NCBI GenBank assembly: GCA_038380435.1
Contig: JAWZYU010000007.1
Span: 23,167,001-23,231,000 of the forward strand
Reading direction: 5' to 3'
Origin: Ryuthela nishihirai
Taxonomy: Eukaryota > Arthropoda > Arachnida > Araneae > Heptathelidae
DNA length: 64,000 bases
Shown: positions 43,466 through 55,054 of the stretch, piece after piece
Numbering within the stretch: the first letter of the stretch is position 1
How the letters are laid out: each line of letters starts with the position of its first letter
Position numbers and translations under genes: made by a program
The notes under the pieces: generated by a model
The model's input: the letters and a program-made list of their open reading frames with translations, nothing else
The model's database searches: none
Told to the model about the DNA's origin: nothing

Positions 43466-43850
43466 CATTCAACTATTAGAGATTCCCTTGTCTGAATAAT
43501 TAGTTAAGATTTGCTTTTGTGAATCACTATTGCTTAGTACATTTAAAGATGTGGTTGAGGAGGTTATATGTTAGTCGAACCAGCAGAGCTGGTCTCAATT
43601 TTTCTGTAGGAAGAGTTCATCGTTTGATGCATTTTGTCTTTAGTTTGTTTACAAGAATTTGCAAGGTTATTCTTTATAAATTACAGGTTTGTTCACAAAT
43701 ATGATGGTGAAACTTATGGAGTGTTGTACAAGCCTTATTTTATGCTTTTAGTGGAGATGGTAAGAATTTATAGAGAAACAACTCTTTGTAGGAAGAGTGA
43801 TAATAGTGCTATGTTCTTCTGAAGATTTTCATACTGATATAGATTTATAT

Positions 43851-44052
43851 GCCGTCCCGTGGTCGAGTGGTTAGCACGCTTGGCTACTGATCTAAGGGAC
43901 CTGGGTTCGAGCCCCGGATTAGGCATGATGTGTGTGTCGTTTATCTGCTGAGGTCCTGCCATCCTCTCGGACCTTCTACTGTGGCATATAAACTGACAGG
44001 CTCCTGTCAGACCTCTATGGCAAGCAGCTGCTTGAGAGGGTATTTATTTTTT
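43851..44052 (+). mobile_element. SINE-B, full length, perfect 13-bp target duplication
   Basis: 202 bp with head GCCGTCCCGTGGTCGAGTGG, B-box GGTTCGAGCCC, hairpin CTGACAGGCTCCTGTCAG and tail GGGTATTTATTTTT. TATAGATTTATAT occurs at 43838-43850 and 44053-44065. This copy defines both ends of the family. Confidence 0.96.
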
Positions 44053-44240
44053 TATAGATTTATATTAGTTGAGTTGAGTTTATATAAATATTTTCATTGC
44101 TTTTGTTTTGTTTCAGTTGCTTTTCTAATAAATTACATTATTTTGGAATTATAATTGTTAAATATTATTTTTGAACTCACGCTCAGTTTCCATCCGTTAA
44201 ATTCATAACAATTGTTGCCAGGATCGGGATTATTTATTGA

Positions 44241-45186
44241 ATGCCTTTCACTAGAAGCATGGATGAGTTAGTAAAACTGATAACTGATATGAACAGTAAA
44301 ATTGGCGGCATGAGAGCTGAAATAGCCTCTCAAAACGATGACTTGAAAGCCGAAATGGCCACACAAAATAATGAATTGAGAGCTAAACTGAAAGCTGATA
44401 ATAACGAATTGGCTTCTCAAATTAGTAAGATTACTGATCAGAATAAAGATCTGAACAAAAAAAATCAGTGAAATGACTGACCAATGTAAAGACATTAAAA
44501 CCGATCTGAACAGACAGTGTGATAGATTAAAGGTTGAAACTGATAGTGTAAAAAATGATATTGATAGTGTAAAGTGTAATGTAAATGAAATTACGTGTGA
44601 TTTTAACACCAAACTTAATACTGTTAAAATTGATTGTGAACGCCTGTTTCAGATTTTAAGAAATGAAATGTTACCTTCTTCTTGTGACAATGGTAATTTT
44701 AGTGAAAATAATGTTTTTACACATATTGCTAGAAATTCAACTAAACCTTCTACATATGATGGTCAACCATCTTGGATAGTATTTAAAACACAGTTTGAAG
44801 TTATCGTTAGAGCTAATGAATGGAATGAATTCCAGAAGGTCAGTTTTCTTCTAGCTTCCTTTAAGAAATTCTGCTGCGTAAGTTTTACAGTCTGTTCCAG
44901 AAGTAAAACGACTGGATTATCAAAGTTTGGTATCTGCATTAGAATTCAGATTTGGTGATAATTATTTAAAGCAATACTATATGACTCAATTTAAACATCG
45001 TATGCAGAAGAGTGAGGAAACTATGCCATTGATATTGAGAGCCTAGCTAGACTGGCTTATAGTAACTATCCACCATATATTCAAGATACAATTAACTACA
45101 ATTTATTGATGTTATTGCCGACCCTGAGACTCAACAATCCCTGAGGATGTTAGAAGGTGAAACCTTAAAGTCAGCTGTAGTACATT
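44241..45186 (+). pseudogene. Truncated, frameshifted gag
   Basis: Corresponds to roughly the first 340 residues of the intact polyprotein at 5010. A run of eight A near 44459 shifts the frame (stop at 44469), another shift follows near 44860, and a nonsense change lies in the AAEVLQ block. The N-terminal coiled coil is present but its repeats are diverged and fewer. Ends at the deletion joint. Confidence 0.88.
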
Positions 45187-45475
45187 TACAAGAATTGTTA
45201 AGATAATTCTTGGAAAATTACAGATTTGTTCACAAATATGATGATGTAACTTATTGAGTGGTGTACAAACCTTATTTAATGCTTTGAGAAGAGATAGTAA
45301 GAATTCATAGAGAAACAACTCTTTAACCAGAAGTAGGAATAGTAACATAGTGCTATGTGCTTCTGAAAATTTATTTTCATACTGATATAGATTTATGTTA
45401 GTTCAGTTTATATAAATGTTTTCATTCATAGTTTTGTAATAAATTACATTATTTTAGAATTATAATTGTTAAATA

Positions 45476-46737
45476 AGCTCACTGGACAAAAAATTAGTCA
45501 TCTCCCGCCGTAAGAAGGTTACGTCCGTTCCACAGCAACAGAGGGCGCACCAGTAATAAACGCGTCCTACAAATAGCTGTGCCGTGCGCTACAGGGTTCA
45601 TACAGTGACAAGAAATGGTTTTGTGCCACATATGTGTAAGTCGCTTCGTGAAACATGGGGCGCCAAAAATGTGAATGAGTGGCAAAAAGGTGTTATTGTG
45701 TTTGGCCTAGCCAAAAGGCATAGTGTAAAAGAAGTTTCTGCTTTTGCAGGTGTGCCTAAACATACTGTCCAAAGGGTCTTCCAGCAGTGGCGTCCATCAC
45801 AGTCCATCGCTAATCGTTGCCAGAACTGTGGCAGAAACACTGTGCTCACCAATATGGACCTCCACAGTGTGTCATGCACTATTAGTGCAAATCGCTTTGC
45901 AACGAGGCAGGAATTGCTCCAGTCAGTCAATGCAGGCCTACAACAAGCTGTTTCCGAACGAACACTCTGAAGGGAACTGCATGCCATGGATATCTGGAGC
46001 AGAGTACCGCGGAAGAGACCCATGTTAACAGCTCTGCACATGGCTGCATGGCTACAGTAGGAGCGGCGCCACTAAGCCTGAACTGTTGACTCTTGGAAGC
46101 GTGTGATCTGGTCGGATGAGTCACGTTTTTGCTTGTATTCGAATAATGCGAGGCGACGGGTACATCGTAAGCCGCATGAAGCCTTCCATGCGGACTGTGT
46201 TCAAGGTTCTGTTCAAGCTGGAGGAGGCTCTGCGATGTTCTGAGGGTGTTTCATGTACGAGGAAATGGGTCCTTTGGTTGCAGTGATGTCACACTTGAAC
46301 CAGAAGGGCTATATGGAGCTACTGGACGACCACATGTTGCCTTTTGTGCAACATCTCCACAGTGAACACCAGAAGGATACCCCAGTCTTCCAAGACGACA
46401 ATTGTCGCGTGCACATGGCTCGAAGTGTGCCGCATTGGCACGACGAGCATTCTGAAGTCTTCGAACATCTCGACTGGCCCGCCAAATCCCCAGATTAGAA
46501 TACTATAGAAAACTTGTGGGACTATTTGGAGCAACGAGTGAAGGGCCGTCCCAGCCATCCGGCCAAACTGGCCGAACTGCGGCATTTGCTGCGGGAAGAG
46601 TGGATGAATATTGATGTGCATTACATCCGCACACTGATAGCATCCATGCCAGACAGGATTTCGGTACGGCACGGATGCATTACTACGCTATTAGATGGCA
46701 TTCAGCCAGGGGTGACTAATTTTTTGTCCGGTGAGCT
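45476..46737 (+). mobile_element. Tc1/mariner element, 1262 bp, inserted in an LTR
   Basis: 25-bp terminal inverted repeats starting AGCTCACTGGACAAAAAATT (one mismatch between ends: T at left, C at right), flanked by TA at 45474-45475 and 46738-46739. Removing it restores LTR sequence continuous with 44146-44175 of the other LTR. Full length, so it was an autonomous copy before decay. Confidence 0.96.
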
Positions 46738-46750
46738 TATTATTTTTTGA
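45584..46750 (+). pseudogene. Tc1/mariner transposase with six in-frame stops (DD36E spacing)
   Basis: One reading frame runs through the element without frameshift. The N-terminal helix-turn-helix region has EWQKGVIVFGLAKRHSVKEV and GVPKHTVQRVFQQW. Catalytic positions are D178 (VIWSDESRF), D272 (FQDDNCRVHMA) and E309 (NTIENLWDYL). Thirty-six residues lie between D272 and E309, not the 34 of classical Tc1. Stops lie at 45968, 46058, 46073, 46079, 46241 and 46496; 45968 looks like a CGA to TGA change and 46241 like TGG to TGA. Decay by point mutation only suggests a fairly recent death. The frame has no stop before the right terminal repeat. Confidence 0.92.
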
Positions 46751-46784
46751 ACTCACGCTGCTTCCATCCGTTTAATTCATAGCA

Positions 46785-47611
46785 ATATTTAGATATTGTT
46801 ACAGATTTTAGCAATATTTTATTTGACAAAAGCCGTGCGTGAATTCCTAATAAACAAATAGGCAGTAAATGAACTGATTTAATAACTGGTGTAATTATTT
46901 TACATCAATAACGTGAAAATTTAAGTATTAATTACTTAAAATACCAATAGACTAAGTAATGACGTATTACTTCTGACATTCATTTGATACCAAATGATAA
47001 AAAATACAACATTTGAAAACTCAACATTTGAAAACTGATTCATAAAACAAATCATAGGTACAACTCAATCATCTTTTTCTACTGGCTATAAAAAATGTAT
47101 GTAGGAAGTAACTCCCTACAATAACTAAAGACGTTCTGTTGTTCGTAAAAACTTCTACCAAACAAATATCGATAATCTAAGTTGTCATCGCGCACTACAC
47201 AAAACAAAATCCTTTCTACACAACAACTCTTTTATTGAATTCTAGCTGTTTTATTCTGATCATGACATAATCCACACTATGTGTTGTATCTCGCGTATAT
47301 CATAGTAAAGCAGTCACGCTCTCTGGGCCTGCACTGCAAAATCATTGAATAACTATCGGCTCTCCTGGACTGATCTGCACACAACAACCATATCATACGG
47401 GACTTATGTCCTTTACTTTAATTCTACAGCATCATATTATGAGTGACTACCTGCAACCTATTTTTTTGCCAAACAAAAACTATCCCAACAGTTTGGGAAA
47501 AGAGAAATACATTCTATTCAAGAGAGTTTGAATTTTTCAAAAGGCAGATAGCTCTACAGGCTAACTTGCTAGTTCAATACTTTTGATGATGATATGGTGC
47601 AGATCCATTGT
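46785..47611. other. Non-coding DNA
   Basis: Nothing recognised. Confidence 0.35.
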
Positions 47612-47866
47612 TGCATCTCCGTAGATCGTAGATCGTATAATCATATTCGATGTACCAGGTAATACTTTTACCCCTAACCAACTCCATCATAAAGATATGC
47701 CTGTTTGGCATGAGTAAGAACAAAATATATAAGTAAACCACCCTTAGGTTGGCTCCTAAGGGCAAACATAAGAAAAGCTAAAAATAGCAGTAAAATTGTA
47801 TAAGAAACCTAAAACGGGTAGGTCTCCTCAGAGAACGCTACCGTTTTAGGCCTCTTGTACTTGTTC
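47612..47866 (-). repeat. Right copy of the ~245-bp inverted repeat
   Basis: Reverse complement of 43221-43465 with scattered changes. The pair brackets the whole nested gypsy/Tc1 region. Confidence 0.85.
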
Positions 47867-49360
47867 AAAACAGTATGATCGTAAAGAATCAGAGAAGAAA
47901 TAATCTCATTGGGATTATTGCTTACAGCCTCAAAAAATCTTTTTGAGGTGCGTTTTACATGTGTATATATATATATGGTCGATGCCCAGGTCTTTATGGA
48001 GTTGTCTGTTAGTGACAAATCAGGAGACATCGATCGCAGTTCTCAAAATCTTGTTCTGTAAGACCTGAATCTTACGAATATTGGTGGGTGTAGTATTCGC
48101 CCATATGGGTCGTTGCATCTCCACATTTTGCTTCAATAATTTAATTCGTATACTCTTAAAACAAAACTGGTAGCAATTTTTTAAATATTGGTAATTAATT
48201 TTAAATATTTATAAATATTTTAATAAAGTCAAAATAAATAATTTGTTTACTGTATTTAAAAATAAATAGCTTATATTTAAAATTTTGACAAACTATTAAA
48301 ATCTTTATGAATATTTAAATTCCTTCCTTTTGTTCACCGGACGTCCGTGCTCGGTACATCTATATATCCTTGGCCTGGACCATAACAGTCAACGCAACCT
48401 TTTCACGATAAGAGAATTTTGGTTCAGTAGGGTGGGGGGAAGATACTAATCCCTCCTACCGAATACTGGATGAGAATGGCAACCTCAAATGTGCCACAAT
48501 GGGGTCTGACTAACGGATGACCATGGATAGCAAGATGTTTCTCTTGTAAGGTGAAAACGAGGAGGATTCTTCATAACCTGGCCAATTCCATTGGATCTAG
48601 AACAATGCACCGGAGCAATCACATAGTTAAAGAGTAGATTATTTTCTCCGTTATCGCTGTGTAAATTGACCCTCTTAGTCCAAAACATTGAAACGTTAAA
48701 ACAAAAACCCTGAAAATGCCAAAGAACCAAAATTATGATGTTAGATACCAATATACCGTATACGATATCAGGTCCAGATCTAGAAAAAGTCGTGGTGGGA
48801 GGAAGAATAGAGACTGGATTTCCAAATGTAACATTTTTCCCCTTCGTTTTACAGCTCTTTAACATACTTCTTGAGCAATGCATGAAATATAAATAAGCTT
48901 AATATTTTTTGCCACTATTACACTTACTAGCATTATTAAAGGGGAGAGCATGGTCCCGTTTAAGAATCCCCCCCCCCTAGTTCCAGCCCTCTAGAATATC
49001 TTAAACGCCGGGGTCTAAATAGAAGCCTGTGCTTAAAATATAGCCTGGTAATAGTGCAGAATTTGTAAATAGTAGCCTGTTCTCAGACGTTCTTTGGATG
49101 TGCGGATTCCACTTTCTGGAAAATAATATGGTAGAGTTGATAGAGATACTGTGTGATTTGACAAGGAAAGATTTCTGGAATTTTTATATAAAAAAACTAG
49201 AACAAATTTGGGATTAATAAATTAATTGAAAAAACTCCGCGCAATAATTGTGTTGGTCTCAACTACTTTTAATTTAATTTGTAGCCTGGGTTCAATTTGT
49301 AGCCGGCTATAATCAAGAATTTGTATATTGTAGCTCGGGCTACCATTCGGACATTTATAA
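47867..49360. other. Non-coding DNA
   Basis: Nothing recognised. A 132-codon frame on the minus strand (48485-48883) shows no family feature and is not called. 49000-49340 has loosely repeated TAGCCTG phrases. Confidence 0.35.
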
Positions 49361-49450
49361 AAATAATAAATAAATAAATACCCCCTCAAGCAGCTGCTTG
49401 CCACAGAGGTCTGACAGGAGCCTGTCAGTTTATATGCCACAGTAGAAGGA
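49361..49450 (-). mobile_element. SINE-B 3' part
   Basis: AATAAATACCCCCTCAAGCA to TTTATATGCCACAGTAGAAG in minus orientation; head absent. Confidence 0.85.
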
Positions 49451-49723
49451 CAGTATATTAAAAAAAAATCCTACCCCTGTAAAGATGGCTATTACCAAGC
49501 TAAGTGAGCCTGAGAGACAGCCATCTCAAAAGGGGCAAAACAGCCTGTATAACTGACTAAACTGACACATTTTCTCACACACCTTCAAAGCAAAAAGTTT
49601 GCTCATATGAATTTTTATTTCTCGATGTTTAATTTATCAAGTTGGTGAAGTTTTTTTAAAAAGCTTTGAAACAAAGTAAAAAAGCTAAAACTCTGCTATG
49701 ATGTAAGAGACGAAGTTAAGACT

Positions 49724-50275
49724 TAGGTGTCAAATGAAAGTTGATATAATGATAGTCGTAAACAATTTCGAATTTTGCCCTCACTATTCCCCCCTGAAAA
49801 AATGGGGGGGATTTTCGCGATGTTCAACTTTCACGAGTCTTATCTCAAATTAAAGCGTGTGACGTCTCCAATATCATATGCTACCTCAAATACGACTCCA
49901 AAAAATAGGGAACATGTGGTCGATGTTTATGAGTTGTATATCAAATGAAAGTTTTCGAAGGTAGGTGTTTTAGTTACAAAGAAAAATATATAAATTAATT
50001 AAAAAATAAAAAAAAATACCTGTCTTTCTATTTGGGCCCTAAAAAGTAGAAAATAAACCTAAAGCATATCGATGGTGCAATCAGTTACTGAGTTCGCATT
50101 CACTTCAAAGGAAGATAGGGCTCTGGCAATCTTGTGGAGTAAGAAAATCGGCGCCCTATCTTCCTTTGAAGTGAATACGAACTCAGTGACTGATTGCACC
50201 ATCAATAAACTTTAGGTTTATTTTCTACTTTTTAGGGCCTTATGGGGAGATATGTATTTTTAAATCTTTTAATTT
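49724..50275. repeat. Second copy of the array-plus-hairpin package
   Basis: Co-linear with 26976-27560: AGGTGTCAAATGAAAG, ATTTCGAATTTT, CTACCTCAAA, TGTGGTCGATGTTTA, GTATATCAAATGAAAG, then the hairpin module. The arms of the hairpin (50013-50268) include CACTTCAAAGGAAGATAGGG and its complement. Confidence 0.85.
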
Positions 50276-51228
50276 ATATATTTTTTCTTTTTAGTCTCGC
50301 TCTCCGATGATTCTCTTCCGGGTTTTTTTTTCCTTTTTCTTTCGTAATATTATTAAGCTAGAAGACGACACCCTTATGTACTGATTAAGAATCCATACTT
50401 TAATCATCACAGTACTGGACAGTTTAGGGCATCTCTATAACATATTTCGTGCGAAGTGCAGAGATAAAATGCCAAATACTGAATCGATTTTTTGCTAGAA
50501 ATGCCACTGTACCCTTTTATTACCTCGACTCCACAGAGTCTGTAACTTATGTTTCTCGCTAACAACCGTTGCTAAGCACCATACCATAAACGTTAGAGTC
50601 ACGAAATCAAAAGGAATGATAAACAGTAAATGCAAAACTTTAATATCTGTTAATTTCACTAGGTCTAATCAATAAGGTTGGAAAGGATTATAGCATGATG
50701 CATGTAGTTAAGCATATTTGTTGCGCATATTTTAATAATATGCCAAAGCCAATGGGCTTGCAGTTTACAGTAAATTAACCAAGCAGATGAATTATATGCA
50801 ATAAGAAAAATTACAACGCAAAATCTAATATATCAGTTTTATTTTTAATGTCAGGCTCTTTGCGTACATTAATTATAGGAATAAAAAATCCTAAAGTTGA
50901 TTTTTTTTCCCAAACATGCAGCGTTTTATAGGATGTCTAATACTGTTCACATTGATTTTCTTAGGAAATTTATGAAATTACAATTTACTTTTAAAGAAAG
51001 AAATTCATTTTCTTTTCAAGAGGAAATTGCGGTACTTAAAATCAGCATTACTAAATACTACTGTACTTGCCATTTACTAAAAGATCCAAAATTGCATTTA
51101 TTAAAGGCAGGACTTTTTTAAAGATTTGAAAATTTGATTTAAGTGATTTGTTTACTCTAATTCTTTTTTTTATTCTTTTATTCACAAAAATGTTAATTTC
51201 CTTAAGGTTATAAGTTGCAACATTCATC
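50276..51228. other. Non-coding DNA
   Basis: Nothing recognised. Confidence 0.35.
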
Positions 51229-51236
51229 ATTTAAAT

Positions 51237-52283
51237 CAGTGGTTTTCAAGCAGGGCCGGACTAGGTGAGGGAGAGGACTAAACGGAACAAGACCTTTCAG
51301 AATGCTAGTAACGGTAACAGAAATAAATAATTATTGAACTTAATGCATTTTTCAATAATTTTTAAAGACCGGTAAAACGGAAGTGAAAATGTTGTACAGT
51401 CGCTCAAAAAAGTATCCGAACACTATGGTTGATTAGAGAATTCAGAAAAAACATCTGGAAACGATTTTTTTAGAAATTAGCGATCTGGCAACCTTCGTGT
51501 CACGTGATTACAGAATTCAGGAAAAATATCTGGAGCGTGTACAGCAACTGTACACGCTCCAGTTACCGTTCACAGCAAACTGGAGCGTGTGCAGTTACTG
51601 AACACGCTCCAGTTTGCTGTGAACTGTAACTGCACACGCTCAATATTTCCGTGAGTGAGCCCACACGATCTAGTATCAAAATAATATGACCACCTACAGT
51701 CGCTCAAAAAAACATCCGAACACTATGGTTGATTAGAGAATTCAGAAAAAATATCCGGCAACGATTTTTTTTAGAAATTAGTGATCTGGCAACCTTCGTG
51801 TCACGTGACGTGACACGAAGGATCACTAATTTCTTTACAGATCACTAATTTCTAAAAAAAAATCGTTGCCAGATATTTTTTCTGAATTCTCTAATCAACG
51901 ATAGTGTTCGGATACTTTTTTGAACGACTGTACTACATTCGAAATGAAGCCTCTTGCCCTTTACATTTTTGCGGCTCGATTATCTTTTGGCATCCCTCCC
52001 CTCGATGTTTTCCTAGATCGGCCAAACGCTGCCTTTTAACAAGTACAATTTTTCTAACACTCCCCCCTCCCTCTTCATCGAAATATTTCATGCATAAAAC
52101 TAGTTGAAATAATATATACACATTTAAGAGTATTTTGACCAGGAATCACAAACGTTTTTTCTATCCAAATAAAACATTCCTAACTATATTAATCTAAGTA
52201 TTCGATATATTTAATTCATTTCCTCAAAAAAATACATGAATACGCCCTCCTAAAGTTCTAAAATTTCCCCGTTGGGAACCCAG
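51237..52283. mobile_element. Possible hAT-like remnant enclosing the compound MITE
   Basis: CAGTGGTTTTCAA at the left and CGTTGGGAACCCAG at the right look like hAT ends. Flanks ATTTAAAT and GATTAAAT agree at 6 of 8 positions. The interior is dominated by the later compound MITE. Confidence 0.35.
51397..51930. mobile_element. Compound palindromic MITE with captured satellite, copy 1
   Basis: A left arm like 29163 (51397-51500) breaks off at the CACGTG centre. GATTACAGAATTCAGG and a satellite follow (51512-51690), and then a complete MITE (51697-51930, TA at 51695-51696). Outer TA at 51395-51396 and 51931-51932. The satellite holds a 14-bp stem (51530-51562) and a 23-bp stem (51568-51624). 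Confidence 0.85.
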
Positions 52284-52291
52284 GATTAAAT

Positions 52292-52782
52292 GTTTCTGCA
52301 ATGCATTATAAATAAACTAGGTTGGTAGGTAAACTGTATCATGATACCAATAATTTTTTTAGTTTCTAAACAATTATAATAATTCTAATTACGATTTCAT
52401 TCTTGCGAACACTTTTTCACTTTATTAAAATTATTGAATTTTTGCTGCCTATTTCAATTAATTACTCAAATGATTACAGATATATTTTTGAATGATTTTT
52501 ATTCGTATTTATATAACCACGATGGTGTTTTGTACAATGATGGATATAAAATTTCATTTCTAAAGCATTTTAAGAGGTATTAAATCAAAAGTCTCAAGCA
52601 AGGGGCGAAATCAGTTGCTTCTCAATACATGGAAGGTCGCATTTTATTTAAGCAATAATAAGCAAAACCCACTTATATCGATGATTTATTTTATAAACAT
52701 TACCTACTTTACTACCAAAACTTCATTTGTAGTGGCTTCATCTTCCACTGAGAGCAACCATATTCTCGTGTATCATTATAAT
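52292..52782. other. Non-coding DNA
   Basis: Nothing recognised. Confidence 0.35.
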
Positions 52783-52790
52783 CGCTAAGC

Positions 52791-52969
52791 CAGGGGTTCT
52801 CAACGTGGGGTACGCCGTGAGAGCTCAAAGGTCGCTAGATCTAGTAACCAAGTCTCTAAGTTGGCATTATTAAACTATAACTATAGATTTATCTATCTAT
52901 ATAAGGGGTACGCCAATTACATACACATCTCCATGGGGTACGTGAAGCATAAAAGGTTGAGAACCATTG
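52791..52969. mobile_element. hAT-type MITE, 179 bp, 8-bp target duplication
   Basis: Ends CAGGGGTTCTCAACGTGGGG and AAAGGTTGAGAACCATTG. CGCTAAGC (52783-52790) and CGCTAATC (52970-52977) form an 8-bp duplication with one change. No coding capacity. Confidence 0.9.
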
Positions 52970-52977
52970 CGCTAATC

Positions 52978-53539
52978 TAATAAGCCACAGTACGCTACCA
53001 TTACTGTAACATAAAATATTGCTTGCGGATCAAACAAAATGATCGCTCGCCGCCTGTTTTAGGCCCCTGCATTAGATGTTAATAAACCAGTAATAAAATA
53101 CACAATACGAAAGATAACGTTACCTGAAAATATATCGTAAGAAACCTCCTTCTATCTTAAAGTAAGTTACAAAATATAGCTTAAGTAATATATTTACTTC
53201 CTTCTTTTCTTAAGCTTTAATGCCGTTGCCAAAACTAATGGTAGAATAAAAATAAATAATGCAGGATGTACAGAAACATGGAAGGATATAGAAGTGGTCG
53301 CTATTTACCTACCTAAAAATCATCCAGACGACTATCAAAAGTATTGAAATTGCCGATTATTTTCACTTGATGTTAATTGATGCTCGAACATATATATAAT
53401 GCATAAAAAATTACGATTGCAGAAAGGGAATTTTTTTTTTTCTGACCAGAAACAAAACAACCAGAAAAACGCCAATGGGTATCTAAACATATTGATCAGA
53501 TGCGCAAAGATGACAGGTGATTTCAGCCTTGCTCTAGAT
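52978..53539. other. Non-coding DNA
   Basis: Nothing recognised. Confidence 0.35.
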
Positions 53540-53747
53540 TAGGGGTTCTCAATGTGGGGCGCGGTAAAATATTTTTGGAGTACGCCGTGAGAGCTCAAAA
53601 ATCGTTAGATCTAGTAACAAAGTCAGCGTTTTATTTTATTCCCCATTTTTATACTATAACTAAGTTTTGTCTATCTACACAAGGCGTACGCCAATTACAT
53701 ACACATTTACAGGGGGAACGTGAAGCATGAAAGTTGGAGAACCACTG
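53540..53747. mobile_element. hAT-type MITE, second copy
   Basis: Ends TAGGGGTTCTCAATGTGGGG and GTTGGAGAACCACTG; shares TACGCCGTGAGAGCTCAAA, TAGATCTAGTAAC and GTACGCCAATTACATACAC with 52791. About 30 bp longer, no clear duplication. Confidence 0.85.
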
Positions 53748-54245
53748 TCCCATATCAACGAACAGGTTGCCACCAACCTCTTCGCTGGGGGCCGCGAGTC
53801 TGCTCTATGGAGAGGACGAAGTTGAGGGTCATGCTGAAAAGGCTTGATTAGGCGTGGCTCATCGACGGGACAGCCTGAGAGTCTTCGCCGCGGACGACAA
53901 CTGTTCTAAAAGTTAGGATTACCATCTAAAGGTTGGCAATCTAAATTCAAAATTACCATCTGTTATCTGGTTTGGCAACATATTTGGACAAAATTCAGTG
54001 AGTTATTTGGCTTATTAGGCAATGATCAAAATTCGAAAAGACCACTCACTGCACCTCAATGATTATCTCATCAGACTTGTTTAAACAACAAAAAGATCTT
54101 TCTCTTCGTAGGGTCTCCTCAGACAGAAGGCATAACAATAGAAGATTCTTTAGCGAGAGGAGTGTGGTTCGTGGCAACTCCCACAAGATGTAGTGCTGTC
54201 CAAGTATAGCGGAACATCGGGATTGTCGCACATTACTAGTTGTAT
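53748..54245. other. Non-coding DNA with a GC-rich segment
   Basis: 53785-53905 is GC-rich with several CpG. No frame or family recognised. Confidence 0.3.
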
Positions 54246-54425
54246 GTGCAGGATAGCCCCATACCCTGTTCACATTGAAGAACACGGTGGATATGTCGAT
54301 ATTCTGTCGACAACTTCCATCTGTCTCTTACAACTGTCCAGTGAAATCCCCTTCCGTAACTTTTTAGTGTTCTTGTGACTTGGACATTTATCCCGTTATA
54401 TGCAAAAAAATACCGCTGAAGGCCT
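54246..54425 (+). mobile_element. SINE-A, 5'-truncated, old
   Basis: GATAGCCCCATACCCTGTTC, TTGAAGAACACGGTGG, CATCTGTCTCTTACAACTGT and GACTTGGACATTTATCCCGT follow the SINE-A order. Confidence 0.8.
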
Positions 54426-55052
54426 CTAGTGTAGGAAGAAAATTAAAAGCAGATTCAGAAACATTGATCTAAATTACTTACTTCAACTGGTGTTTCGTGT
54501 TTCAAAAAACGGCACTAGATGGCACCACCACCAATAACGACTTGGTTTCTAGTGGTAAAGTTCATTTACCTTGGTTAAATCCATTTTATTCTATTTATTC
54601 TTATAAATTTTGCGCTTTTCCAGCAATGTTTCTATAACGTGTATGTAAAAAAAAAAACATGGAATCTTACACATCCATGAGAAAACAAAAAGAATTTTAT
54701 CGCAAACTATGATGGAAGAAATTTATTTGATTTAATTCTATAATATTTAACATTGGCATTAAACTACCTCTTCTTAACTCGTGTGAAACACCTACGAAAA
54801 CCAGCCAGACGGAGGATCCAAGATTACATAGAGCAACCTGAAATCACCTTCCCAATGTATTCGTTTATGCGTATATCTTTCATAAAACTGGAAGACGGCA
54901 TATCACCTCTGGTGCATGTAGTAATAATAATTTATTTTCCGTATAATTGAATACACAGAAGGGACAGATGTTACATTGCACTCTTACTCCTCCCATGTTG
55001 ACTTAAAAACAAGAAATGCATAAATGAATGACTGTACAATAATTGACATTTG
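54426..55052. other. Non-coding DNA
   Basis: Nothing recognised. Confidence 0.35.
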
Positions 55053-55054
55053 TA

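Larger units (their letters stand above)
43569..46784 (+). mobile_element. Second gypsy element, same family, large internal deletion and nested insertions
   Basis: The 5' LTR ends ...CTCACGCTCAG...ATAACA at 44210, followed by a PBS-like TTGTTGCCAGGATCGGGAT and a gag start (MPFTRSMDELVKL) matching the element at 4254. Similarity stops at about 45186, in mid-gag, and joins directly to LTR sequence that repeats 43649 onward, so pol and the start of the 3' LTR were deleted together. SINE-B sits in the 5' LTR and a Tc1/mariner element in the 3' LTR. AATAAA occurs in both LTR copies (44127, 45438). The left boundary (TGTTAG at 43569) is uncertain. Confidence 0.8.

Noticed and set aside
43853..43925. 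Possible genuine tRNA genes at the GGTTCGA motifs (e.g. 43853, 27949, 28256, 20426)
   Set aside because: Each is the head of a SINE with body, tail and often a target duplication; the acceptor stems do not close well.
48485..48883. 132-codon frame on the minus strand
   Set aside because: No recognisable motif, unremarkable codon use and no neighbours; length is within chance expectation for 64 kb.
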